NCBI GenBank assembly: GCA_028865845.1
Contig: JAGWJK010000116.1
Span: 1 to 9,127 of the forward strand
DNA length: 9,127 nucleotides
Direction of reading: 5' to 3'
From: Rhizobiaceae bacterium
Lineage (GTDB): Bacteria; Pseudomonadota; Alphaproteobacteria; Rhizobiales; Rhizobiaceae
A program made the translations under genes and the position numbers. Numbering within the stretch: the first letter of the stretch is position 1; each line of letters starts with the position of its first letter. A model generated the notes under the pieces. The model made no database searches, was not told the DNA's origin, and was given only the letters and a program-made list of their open reading frames with translations. This document shows positions 1 through 7,243 of the stretch, in pieces.

Positions 1-815
1 TGTTGCCTGGAACATCAGCGGCAAGCGTCGGGATCGAAGCCGAGGTGAAAAAGACAGCCGGTGCGCTTGGGATCGATCATCTACTCGACCGCAAGCCAGG
101 GCAATTGTCGGGCGGTCAGCGCCAGCGCGTTGCAGTCGGTCGCGCCATGGTGCGCCATCCCGCCGTCTTCCTGATGGACGAACCGCTTTCCAACCTCGAT
201 GCCAAACTGCGCGTGCAGATGCGCGCCGAGATCAAGGAACTGCACGCAAGGCTCGGCGTCACCTTCGTTTATGTCACCCACGACCAGGCCGAAGCCATGA
301 CCCTCTCGGACAGGGTGGCGGTCATGCTCGAAGGCCAACTGCTGCAGGTGGCACCCCCACAGGCGATCTATGCCGATCCCGACGATCGCCGCGTCGCTGA
401 ATTCATCGGCTCTCCGAAGATCAACATGCTGGAGGCGGTCGTGCGCGAGCGAGGGCTCGTCGATGTGGCTGGTTCGGTGCTGGCCATCGATCTCGACAGC
501 ATAGCGGGCACGATGTTGACGATCGGCATCAGACCGGAAGCCTTCCATCTCGCCGATCGGTCGGGTCCGGGTTCGATCTCCGGCAGCGTGCGATTGGTCG
601 AACACATGGGGTCCGATCTGTTCGTCCATCTCGATGTGCCCGGCGCAACGGAGCCGCTGATTGCCCGGCTTCTGACCGAGCGCGCGCCGCAAATCATCGT
701 GGGCCAGACGATCCATGTCGGCGTCCGGCCCGACCGCATCCTGATCTTCGGCCGTGATGGCCGCCGCATGCGCAACGAGGCGTCGGTCACCCAGATCAGG
801 GATTACGTTCGATGA
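1..815 (+). CDS. ABC importer ATP-binding subunit, MalK/UgpC-like (5' partial)
   Basis: This cytoplasmic ATPase would drive a carbohydrate-type ABC importer. The reading frame is already open at base 3 and continues from outside the window, so the Walker A and Q-loop part is missing here. Numbering from base 3, the signature LSGGQRQR lies at residues 35-42, Walker B VFLMDEP at 55-61, the D-loop SNLD at 63-66 and the switch histidine in VTHDQAEA at about 93. A C-terminal TOBE-like region follows, with IGIRPE at 174-179, typical of the MalK/UgpC/MsmK group. The catalytic half that can be seen is intact. The stop codon overlaps the next permease start by four bases (ATGA), so the two are probably translationally coupled. 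The TTG at base 3 is not a credible start because the family has about 100 more residues upstream. Family assignment is firm; the transported substrate is unknown. Confidence 0.95.
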   Translation, partial: LPGTSAASVGIEAEVKKTAGALGIDHLLDRKPGQLSGGQRQRVAVGRAMVRHPAVFLMDEPLSNLDAKLRVQMRAEIKELHARLGVTFVYVTHDQAEAMTLSDRVAVMLEGQLLQVAPPQAIYADPDDRRVAEFIGSPKINMLEAVVRERGLVDVAGSVLAIDLDSIAGTMLTIGIRPEAFHLADRSGPGSISGSVRLVEHMGSDLFVHLDVPGATEPLIARLLTERAPQIIVGQTIHVGVRPDRILIFGRDGRRMRNEASVTQIRDYVR

Positions 816-1777
816 GCGTATTCGACCCGACCGCCCATAATCAGTCGCCCGCGGATGGTTCGATCGCCTTGCGCCGCGACCGCGCACAAGCGGCCAAGCG
901 CCTCAACCGTATGGAAGCGCTGGCCGGCTATGCGCTGGCCGGGCCGGCCTTCCTGCTGATCCTCATCCTTTTTATCCTGCCGGTCTTTGCCGTTTTCGTC
1001 ATCGCCACGACCGACTGGCAGTTCGGCGCTACGACACTCTCCTTCGTCGGGCTCGCCAATTTCCGCGAAGTCTTCGGCGATGCCGATTTCCGGGCGGCGC
1101 TGATCAACACAATCGTCTATGTGATGATGGTCGTGCCGGGGACGGTGATCCTCGGACTTGCCATCGCCCTTCTGATCGAAAGTGGTCAGTCGCTGCGCTC
1201 CTTCTACCGTGCCATTCACTTCCTGCCCTTCATGGCGACGCTCGCCGCCATGGCGGTCGCCTGGGAGGCGCTTCTGCATCCGACCATCGGCCTCGTCAAT
1301 CAGACGCTCGCTTCCCTGGGCCTGCCGACCGCCAACTGGCTGCGCGACGAGGATACGGTTCTGCCGGTCCTGGCACTGATCGGCATCTGGCAGAATCTCG
1401 GCTTCGCCATGGTGCTGTTCCTCGCGGGTCTGAAGGCGATTCCGCAGGATCTTTACGATGCTGCCGACATCGACGGCGCCGACCTATGGATCGACCGGCT
1501 GCGCACCGTGACCCTGCCGATGCTCGGCCCGGTCACGATGTTCGTTGTCATCGTCATGGCGCTGCGGGCCTTCGAGACCTTCGATACGATCGAGATCCTT
1601 ACCCAGGGCGGACCTGGCCATGCATCGGACGTGTTGGTGTATACGCTTTATCGCGAGAGCTTCGAATATCTGCGCACCGGCTATGGCGCGGCGGTCACTG
1701 TCGTCTTCCTGATGATCGTCGTGGCGCTGACCTTGATCCAGGCCCGCATCATGGACAAAAGGGTGCATTACCAATGA
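812..1777 (+). CDS. ABC sugar-type permease, MalF/UgpA-like
   Basis: This 321-residue inner-membrane protein is the first permease of the importer. After a roughly 35-residue polar N-terminus there is a strong membrane segment (about 38-66), and further hydrophobic segments near 98-121, 135-155, 183-207, 238-258 and 292-312, giving the usual six. The EAA coupling loop that docks on the ATPase is at about 214-237, with the EAA triplet as DAA (216-218), the conserved DG at 221-222 and the terminal LP at 235-236. The LTQGGPG stretch at 263-269 is typical of MalF/UgpA-type proteins. The ATG at 812 sits inside the ATGA overlap with the ATPase gene, and the 3' end overlaps the second permease in the same way, so the three genes form one tight operon. 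Length is normal for this family and no defects are visible. Confidence 0.95.
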   Translation: MSVFDPTAHNQSPADGSIALRRDRAQAAKRLNRMEALAGYALAGPAFLLILILFILPVFAVFVIATTDWQFGATTLSFVGLANFREVFGDADFRAALINTIVYVMMVVPGTVILGLAIALLIESGQSLRSFYRAIHFLPFMATLAAMAVAWEALLHPTIGLVNQTLASLGLPTANWLRDEDTVLPVLALIGIWQNLGFAMVLFLAGLKAIPQDLYDAADIDGADLWIDRLRTVTLPMLGPVTMFVVIVMALRAFETFDTIEILTQGGPGHASDVLVYTLYRESFEYLRTGYGAAVTVVFLMIVVALTLIQARIMDKRVHYQ

Positions 1778-2646
1778 GCCTCTTCGCCACCTCTATCACC
1801 CGTCAAAAGCCCCGCCTCACGATCGGTGCCGCCACCACTGCGGTTGCCCGGCATGCGATCTTGCTGTTGACCAGCGCCGTGCTGCTGCTGCCTTTCGTAT
1901 GGATGACCAGCCTGTCGCTCAAGCCGCCGGGCGAGATTTTTCAAGCGTCCTTCTCCTTTCTGCCCCGGCATTGGTATGCGGTAGAGAACTACACGACGGC
2001 ACTCACCGCCGCTCCGTTGCCACGGTATATGATGAATGGTTTGATCGTCTGCGCGGCCATCCTCATCCTGCAGATTCTCGTCTGCGCGCCTTGCGCCTAT
2101 GCGTTGGCCAAACTGGAATTCCGCGGCCGCAACGCGCTTTTCGGCCTCGTTCTGATCGGGCTGCTCATTCCGCATCAAGTGCTTGCCCTGCCCTTGTTCA
2201 TCCTCGGCTACCAGACCGGCATCCTCAATACCTATGCGGCGCTGATCTTTCCCTTCATCGTGTCACCCTTCGGCATCTTCCTGTTCCGGCAGTTCTTCAA
2301 GTCCATCCCCGACGATGTCGTGCACGCCGCCCGCCTCGACGGGCTCTCGGAATTCGCCATCGTCTGGAAGATCATGGTGCCGATGGCGCTGCCCGCCGTC
2401 ATCGCCTTCTCGATCTTTTCGGTGGTCGGCCACTGGAACGATCTCTTCTGGCCGCTCATCGCCGTGCGCGATGAAAATCTAATGCCGCCGGCACTCGGCA
2501 TCATTGCCTTTCGCAACGAGGAGGCCGGATCCGACTACGGCCCTCTCATGGCTGCTTCGACCATCGTCGTCGCCCCGCTGATCGTCGCTTTCCTGGCCGC
2601 CCAACGCTGGTTCCTGGAAGGGCTCGCAAAGGGCGCTGTGAAATAG
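1774..2646 (+). CDS. ABC sugar-type permease, MalG/UgpE-like
   Basis: This 290-residue protein is the second permease. The frame stays open upstream to 1486, but the ATG at 1774 is chosen because it forms an ATGA overlap with the preceding stop and gives a normal MalG/UgpE N-terminus; the upstream extension would be out-of-frame translation of the first permease. Hydrophobic segments are visible near 28-47, 88-112, 121-143, 153-171, 203-222 and 258-277. The EAA loop is at about 180-207, with the triplet as HAA (184-186) followed by DG (189-190) and LP (206-207), so the first Glu is replaced by His. The C-terminus GLAKGAVK is characteristic of this subunit type. It pairs with the upstream permease in one membrane complex. 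The substrate cannot be deduced from this subunit. Confidence 0.94.
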   Translation: MSLFATSITRQKPRLTIGAATTAVARHAILLLTSAVLLLPFVWMTSLSLKPPGEIFQASFSFLPRHWYAVENYTTALTAAPLPRYMMNGLIVCAAILILQILVCAPCAYALAKLEFRGRNALFGLVLIGLLIPHQVLALPLFILGYQTGILNTYAALIFPFIVSPFGIFLFRQFFKSIPDDVVHAARLDGLSEFAIVWKIMVPMALPAVIAFSIFSVVGHWNDLFWPLIAVRDENLMPPALGIIAFRNEEAGSDYGPLMAASTIVVAPLIVAFLAAQRWFLEGLAKGAVK

Positions 2647-2685
2647 AAAACTTTCAACCGTGTTTTCACTCAAAGGATTGTCTCA

Positions 2686-3960
2686 ATGATCTTTAGTAAA
2701 CTTACATTGAGTGTCGCTGCGATTATGTCAGCTTTGCTGTTAGCGTCTGCCCCGGCTCGATCTGAAGAAAAAATAACACTTAGGGTCACTGCAGCCCCGT
2801 CGTCGGTTGGCGACATGTATAAATTGATCGGAAGGGCGTTCGAGGCCAAACATCCCGGCATCTCGGTCAATATCGACGCGACGCAGCGCGACTACGACGC
2901 ATTGTTTGATGCGACCATGCGCGACAAACTGACCGGCCAACTGGCCGATGTCTCTATTCAAGGCAACAACAAGATCCGGTTGTTTGTCGATCGCGGACTG
3001 GCGATCCCCCTCGATGACTACATTGCAGAAGAGGCAAGATCGCCTGCCAGTACGCTCTCACCCTCCGTCGCCTCTATCGGCCGGTTTGACGATAAGGTCT
3101 ACGGCCTCGGACTTTCGGTTTCTACGCCGGTGGTCTTCTTCAATCTCGATCTCTTAAAAAAGGCCGGTGTCGATCCGACCGACCTTCCGACCACCTGGGA
3201 CGGCATCGTTGAACTTGCGCGGAAGATCGACGATCCGGATAACAACACCCTTGGCGGCTACTTCACGTATGATCAGGCTGATTGGTTCTGGATTGCCCTG
3301 ATCGAGTGTCAGGGTGGGAGCATGATGAGTGCCGATGAAAGGAAAGTCGGCTTCTCCGGTCCGGAGGGTCTAAAGGCGATGCAGCTCCTCAAGTCGTTCG
3401 GCCAGGCGGGACAGGCAAAGGTCGACATGTCGAGAGACCAGGTCCGAGCACTGTTTGCTTCGGGGAAGCTCGGAATTCTTGCCGACTCCAGCAGCAGTCT
3501 GGGCAGTTTCGAGAAGCAGGCCGACGGGCGGTTCACCATCGCGGTTCGGGCCTTCCCGTTGCTTTCGCCACAAGCCCGCCTGCCGGCAGGCGGTGCACTC
3601 GGCATCATCTTCGCGAGAGATCCGCAGCGCCAGAAGGCAGCCTGGGAATTCCTGAAATTTGCCGCCAGTGCCGAAGGTCAGACGATCATTGCCAAGAATT
3701 CAAGTTACATGGTTGCCAACAGCCGTGTCGCTGTCGATCCTGCCATGCTTGGCAGCTTCTATGCGAGCCAGCCTAACATGAAGCCGGTTGCCGATGAACT
3801 CGCGATCCTGGATGGGTGGTACGCCTTTCCCGGGCAAAACGGCGTCAAGATCACCAATGTGCTGATCGACCACATGCGCTCCGTGGTGACTCTCAGGGCG
3901 GAGCCGGATGCGGCGCTCACCGCCATGACGCACGGGGTAGAGGCCCTGCTTCCCCACTAG
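2686..3960 (+). CDS. ABC transporter extracellular solute-binding protein, family 1-like
   Basis: This 424-residue protein is the periplasmic ligand receptor of the importer. A Sec-type signal peptide is clear: a Lys at residue 5, a hydrophobic core at about 7-21, and a cleavage region in APARS around 22-26. There is no lipobox Cys. The mature part has family-1 binding-protein features, including an early beta strand (ITLRVTAA, 30-37), a helix ending in FEAKHPGISV (52-61), the PVVFFN strand region near 148-153, and the segment WEFLKFAASAEGQ (320-332). A ribosome site AAAGGA at 2672-2677 lies 8 bases before the ATG. A 39-base gap separates it from the second permease, and the gene follows the membrane genes rather than preceding them. 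The first 75 bases are notably AT-rich compared with the permeases. The ligand is unknown; sugar-like compounds are the family norm. Confidence 0.92.
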   Translation: MIFSKLTLSVAAIMSALLLASAPARSEEKITLRVTAAPSSVGDMYKLIGRAFEAKHPGISVNIDATQRDYDALFDATMRDKLTGQLADVSIQGNNKIRLFVDRGLAIPLDDYIAEEARSPASTLSPSVASIGRFDDKVYGLGLSVSTPVVFFNLDLLKKAGVDPTDLPTTWDGIVELARKIDDPDNNTLGGYFTYDQADWFWIALIECQGGSMMSADERKVGFSGPEGLKAMQLLKSFGQAGQAKVDMSRDQVRALFASGKLGILADSSSSLGSFEKQADGRFTIAVRAFPLLSPQARLPAGGALGIIFARDPQRQKAAWEFLKFAASAEGQTIIAKNSSYMVANSRVAVDPAMLGSFYASQPNMKPVADELAILDGWYAFPGQNGVKITNVLIDHMRSVVTLRAEPDAALTAMTHGVEALLPH

Positions 3961-3962
3961 CA

Positions 3963-3984
3963 GATCACGTTATCGTCGTGGATC
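3963..3984 (+). other. Short bulged hairpin between binding-protein and hydrolase genes
   Basis: Just after the binding-protein stop, GATCACG (3963-3969) can pair with CGTGGATC (3977-3984), leaving one bulged G at 3981 and a seven-base loop. No T-run follows, so it is not a convincing terminator. Such hairpins after binding-protein genes can stabilise the upstream message or reduce read-through; that role is inference here. Confidence 0.3.
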
Positions 3985-4003
3985 ATTCCGAAAGCTTCAG
4001 CCA

Positions 4004-5137
4004 ATGACTTCACTCGATCTGATGCCGGGAGAAGCGGTCGAAACCGCTGCGGATATCCCTGTGATGTATTATCATCGCCCTGGGCGCAACAGTGGCGCTC
4101 CGCTCGTCGTCTTCATCCCCGGTGGCGGGCATCTGGGGCGAGTTGCTTACGGGTATCCCGGCGGCGCCTCGGAAGATTTCATTGACCACTGGCTGGAAAA
4201 GATCGGGTTTGGCCTGCTTGCCGTGTCGGCGCCCACTGGGGCGCCATTCACTCCAATTGCCTGTCGGGACCTCACGCGGCCGCAATGGGCCGAAGCGATC
4301 GCCGCTGTTATCGAGCGGGTGGCCGGCGGCGATAGCGGCGGGCTATCTGTCATTATCCTGACGTGGAGCCTTGCGAGCGGTATTATTCGCGACCTGGCGA
4401 TTTCTCTGAAAAGACGCAATATCGACATTGCGGCGTTCATGCCGATGGCAGCCAGTCCGCCGCTACCGCGTCTATCAGCATATCCTGGCGTCGAAGAAAG
4501 ACTGCGCGACGACGGGCTCTGGGACGTGGCAGGGTCCATGGTCTCGGGAACGCCGCGCGGCGACATTTGGACTGCTGAGCTCGCGGTAACCGAGGTCGAA
4601 CTCGGGCGCAAGGTTCTGTCTGGAGAGGATTATCGACGGCATTTCTGGACCGGAACGCCTGTCGGGTTGATGCATGGCGGTATCGCGCGAACCGGTACCA
4701 ATATCGAACCGGATCTATCTCTCATTCCACTGGCGGCGGCGATCGTGCCGGTCGATCAACGGGACTACCGACATTCGCTCGGCGATATCAGTGGCTGGGC
4801 CTATGTCAACACACAGATCGTCCTCGATCGCTATGCCGCCGTCGCGAGATACAGCAGTACTATTCCGCGCGTCGCTTGGATGGACCTAACAGCGCTTGTC
4901 AAGACGCTCCCTGATCGTATGAGCGCCCGCGTGCCTGGCGGACATCTGTTTTTCATCGGAGAGCGCGGAGCGGCTACAACGGCTGCAGCGGTAAGAACGC
5001 TCCGCGACGAGACGAAAGCCCTTCTCGACGAGCTCGATCAATTTCTTACGCCGCGGGACGCTCCAGCAAGGGACACCCTCGACACGATCGAAGACATTCC
5101 CCGCCCGGAAAAAATCAACTTCCAACGAGGAAACTGA
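4004..5137 (+). CDS. Divergent alpha/beta-hydrolase-like protein of unknown substrate
   Basis: This 377-residue protein has no signal peptide or membrane segment and is probably cytoplasmic. I do not recognise a named family. It reads as an alpha/beta hydrolase: a strand plus oxyanion-type loop LVVFIPGGGH at 34-43, a nucleophile-elbow candidate IILTWSLASG at 117-126 with Ser122, and a late histidine in VPGGHLFF at 310-317 (His314), the usual order Ser then His. An acid candidate is Asp294 after the strand RVAWM. The elbow does not match G-x-S-x-G, having Thr120 and Ala124 at the Gly positions, so activity is not assured. The C-terminal 30 residues are polar. The ATG at 4004 has only a weak ribosome site, and Met7 (4022) is an alternative start. 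The stop overlaps the next start by one base, linking it to the aminotransferase. A hydrolytic step on an imported compound is inference from context. Confidence 0.7.
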   Translation: MTSLDLMPGEAVETAADIPVMYYHRPGRNSGAPLVVFIPGGGHLGRVAYGYPGGASEDFIDHWLEKIGFGLLAVSAPTGAPFTPIACRDLTRPQWAEAIAAVIERVAGGDSGGLSVIILTWSLASGIIRDLAISLKRRNIDIAAFMPMAASPPLPRLSAYPGVEERLRDDGLWDVAGSMVSGTPRGDIWTAELAVTEVELGRKVLSGEDYRRHFWTGTPVGLMHGGIARTGTNIEPDLSLIPLAAAIVPVDQRDYRHSLGDISGWAYVNTQIVLDRYAAVARYSSTIPRVAWMDLTALVKTLPDRMSARVPGGHLFFIGERGAATTAAAVRTLRDETKALLDELDQFLTPRDAPARDTLDTIEDIPRPEKINFQRGN

Positions 5138-6255
5138 TGATGAAACCGCAAATCATCGAAATGAGTCGAACGCATCCGCCGTTAGTTCCGGATGTCTTTG
5201 ACCCCGAATACCGTGCCGCGATGATCGATGTGATGACCCGCTACACACCAAGCGAAATGGTTGGTGCGCATCGCTGGATGGGAACTGAGGCGGATCGGCA
5301 AGCGGGGGCAACCTTCACCGGCCACCGTTTGGGCACGGAGCCAGAACCGGGCCGTGTCATCGTTACGAACGGCACGCAAAGCGCGTTCAACATGCTGCTC
5401 GGCGGTCTCGTCGGACATGACGGCGTACTGGCGGTCGAAAACTTGACTTACCCGCCGATTCTGATCCTCGCAAAACGATTTGGCTTCATTCCGAAGGGCG
5501 TAGCGATGGACGGCGAGGGTATGCTTCCGGACGCCCTGGACGCGCTGTGCCGCACCGATCGTCCCAAAGCTCTCTACCTCCTCTCTACACTTCAAAATCC
5601 GACCACAGCGACGATGTCGCTTGAGCGTCGTGAGGCCATCGTTGACGTCGCCCGGCGCTACGATCTCCAGATCATCGAGGATGATATTTACAGCTTGCTG
5701 CCGAAAAATCTGCCGCCACCGATCGCTGCGCTCGCGCCCGAGCGGTCATGGTACATGCTTGGCGTCGCAAAGACGATCGCGGCGGGTATGAAGATTGCTT
5801 ACGTGGTGGCGCCGACCATCGCTCAGGCTGAAGCCCAGTTCTGGCCCGGGGTGAGAGCGACGTTCTGGATGGCGGCGCCAATCAGCGCTGCGATCTCGAC
5901 GCAACTGATCGAATCTGGAGGTGCCGAGCGCATCATTGCCGCAGTAAGGCAGGAAATGATCAGTCGGCACGGAATCGTCCGACCGATCCTAGATCAGACC
6001 GACTTCGTCACGCGAGACGGAGCGCTGCATGTGTGGATCCGGCTTCCCGACGGCGTGGTCGCGCCGGAACTCGCCACCCAAATCCGGGAGAGGGGCGTCA
6101 ACGTCGGCACGGGCGACCCCTACGCCTTGCCCGGAGAGGCAGCCCCGCACGCAATTCGAATCGGCATAGGCCACGCGAAGCCTCAATCCGAGTTGGAAAC
6201 GGCTATGCGGATTATCGCAAATTCCTACGAGCACGCGCGCCGTGCTTTGCGTTGA
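5137..6255 (+). CDS. PLP-dependent fold-type I aminotransferase, MocR-catalytic-domain-like, no HTH
   Basis: This 372-residue cytoplasmic enzyme probably transfers amino groups between an amino compound and a keto acid using pyridoxal phosphate. Visible hallmarks are the cofactor phosphate loop TNGTQSAF (77-84), Tyr105 in NLTYPP, LQNPTT with Asn154 (151-156), the EDDIY acid at Asp183 and Tyr185, the Schiff-base Lys212 in GVAKT, and a substrate-carboxylate Arg candidate Arg341 in IRIGIG. The sequence resembles the aminotransferase half of MocR/GntR regulators and 2-aminoadipate-type aminotransferases, but there is no N-terminal winged helix. Around Lys212 the common S-x-S-K and PGLR elements read GVAK and AGMK, so a phosphate-site Ser and Arg appear to be replaced. 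GAGG at 5127-5130 precedes two tandem ATGs (5137, 5140), and the start overlaps the hydrolase stop (TGATG). Class assignment is firm; the substrate is unknown. Confidence 0.88.
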   Translation: MMKPQIIEMSRTHPPLVPDVFDPEYRAAMIDVMTRYTPSEMVGAHRWMGTEADRQAGATFTGHRLGTEPEPGRVIVTNGTQSAFNMLLGGLVGHDGVLAVENLTYPPILILAKRFGFIPKGVAMDGEGMLPDALDALCRTDRPKALYLLSTLQNPTTATMSLERREAIVDVARRYDLQIIEDDIYSLLPKNLPPPIAALAPERSWYMLGVAKTIAAGMKIAYVVAPTIAQAEAQFWPGVRATFWMAAPISAAISTQLIESGGAERIIAAVRQEMISRHGIVRPILDQTDFVTRDGALHVWIRLPDGVVAPELATQIRERGVNVGTGDPYALPGEAAPHAIRIGIGHAKPQSELETAMRIIANSYEHARRALR

Positions 6256-6614
6256 GGGGAGCACGCCGTGATGGTTTCAAAAAACACCGATACACGCATC
6301 TGGACGGAAAGTACCCGAACCAATTTTGCATCTGAATGCTTTTGAAACAAGAAATCCGTATCAGATGGGTCGCTAGTTCGATTTTCATCAAGAGCAAAGC
6401 GCAGCGCCGTGACCGCACCTAGCCGAAGCAGACGCCTGTCTAGGGCCCATACTCCGAAGGCGAAAGGTCGCGTAAATAGCGCCGGCGAGGTCTGTACGAT
6501 GCCCGACGCCAATAGCGCGTCCGGGCTTTCAAGCTGTCCGTGGCTGGACAACAAGTCTTCGAAGCGCTCTAAGCGAAAGTAGCCATCGGTCGATTCAATG
6601 CGCATCCCATTCAT
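6225..6614 (-). CDS. Doubtful hypothetical ORF or gene remnant
   Basis: A 129-codon minus-strand frame runs from an ATG at 6614 to a stop at 6225, overlapping the aminotransferase 3' end by 31 bases tail to tail and starting 26 bases from nasT, divergently. I do not recognise the product. It has no signal peptide and no clear domain, its middle has an amphipathic stretch (WALDRRLLRLGAVTALRF) and its tail is basic. Upstream there is only a weak purine stretch (GAAGAAAA) as a ribosome site. Codon third positions are moderately GC-rich but less biased than in nasT. It may be a genuine small gene, a decayed remnant, or chance in a GC-rich gap. Confidence 0.25.
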   Translation of the reverse strand: MNGMRIESTDGYFRLERFEDLLSSHGQLESPDALLASGIVQTSPALFTRPFAFGVWALDRRLLRLGAVTALRFALDENRTSDPSDTDFLFQKHSDAKLVRVLSVQMRVSVFFETITACSPQRKARRACS

Positions 6615-6640
6615 GTTTTGAGATTTTCTTCGGTATTGAG
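6256..6640. other. 385-base gap upstream of nasT; expected nasT promoter region
   Basis: This stretch contains no + strand gene. It holds most of the doubtful minus-strand ORF and must carry the promoter for nasT-nasS unless that pair is read from upstream. I find no convincing -35/-10 pair, no GG-N10-GC sigma-54 element and no strong terminator for the aminotransferase unit. The part just downstream of the aminotransferase (about 6270-6400) is more AT-rich than the flanking genes. Confidence 0.5.
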
Positions 6641-7243
6641 ATGAAACAAAGCAGTCTCAATGTACTCGTCATAGACGAGAACCGCATCCGTGCTTCGATC
6701 ATCGAAGCAGGCCTGCGCGAAGCGGGCTACGGCCATGTGACGATCATCGACGATATGCATGGCCTTGCACGGCGCATCTCCGAGATCAATCCGGATGTGA
6801 TCGTGATCGATCTCGAAAATCCGAACCGCGACATGCTTGAAAGTTTCTTCCAGATTTCCCGGGCCGTGCAGAGGCCGATTGCCATGTTTGTCGACCGCTC
6901 GGATGAAGCCTCGATCGAGGCGGCTGTTGAGGCAGGTGTCTCCGCCTATATCGTCGACGGACTGAAACAGGAGCGCGTCCGGCCCATCCTGAAGATGGCG
7001 ATCAGTCGTTTCAATGCGTTTTCACGGTTGACCCGTGAACTGGAAGAGACGCGCGGCGAACTCGAAAACCGCAAACTGATCGATCGCGCCAAGGGATTGC
7101 TGATGCGGACGCGTGGTCTTTCCGAGGAAGCCGCCTACGGCTTGCTGCGGAAGACCGCCATGAACCAGAATAGGAAGATCGTCGAGATTGCGCAAAGCCT
7201 GATCACGGCCGCAAGCCTGCTCGATCCGGGAGAAGACGCTTGA
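6641..7243 (+). CDS. nasT: NasT, ANTAR-domain transcription antiterminator for nitrate assimilation
   Basis: NasT is a cytoplasmic RNA-binding regulator that lets RNA polymerase read through leader terminators of nitrate assimilation genes. In this family the partner NasS holds it inactive until nitrate binds NasS. The 200 residues show a receiver-like domain (about 5-120) with LVIDEN (9-14, Asp12 and Glu13) and an Asp57 in VIVIDLEN. The usual receiver Lys motif is replaced by YIVDG (103-107) and the Thr/Ser position by Val/Asp (83-84), so it looks like a pseudo-receiver not controlled by phosphorylation. A helical linker (about 121-145) leads to the ANTAR domain (about 141-189) with the conserved RAKGLLM and AYGLLRKTAM stretches. 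The ATG at 6641 gives the normal family N-terminus, but only a GAG abuts it, so translation may be weak. It overlaps nasS. Its RNA target is visible in this window at 8630-8664. Confidence 0.95.
   Translation: MKQSSLNVLVIDENRIRASIIEAGLREAGYGHVTIIDDMHGLARRISEINPDVIVIDLENPNRDMLESFFQISRAVQRPIAMFVDRSDEASIEAAVEAGVSAYIVDGLKQERVRPILKMAISRFNAFSRLTRELEETRGELENRKLIDRAKGLLMRTRGLSEEAAYGLLRKTAMNQNRKIVEIAQSLITAASLLDPGEDA

Noticed and set aside
3..5. TTG at base 3 as the true start of the ATPase
   Set aside because: The conserved N-terminal part with Walker A must precede it, so the gene is cut by the window edge.
81..887. Minus-strand open frame of 268 codons opposite the ATPase gene
   Set aside because: It mirrors a clearly conserved ATPase reading frame and shows only low-complexity, Arg/Asp/His-rich sequence.
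1486..1773. Upstream extension of the second permease frame to 1486
   Set aside because: It reads the first permease out of frame, and the ATGA overlap at 1774 gives a normal N-terminus and length.
6231..6245. Hairpin GCACG-CGCGC-CGTGC at the aminotransferase 3' end
   Set aside because: Only five pairs and just three T's after it; it lies within coding sequence before the stop, so it is not a convincing terminator.
6274..6348. Nine-base inverted repeat GTTTCAAAA (6274-6282) / TTTTGAAAC (6340-6348)
   Set aside because: Spacing is 57 bases and the repeat does not extend; about this much repeat is expected by chance in a 385-base gap. No transposase or target duplication accompanies it.
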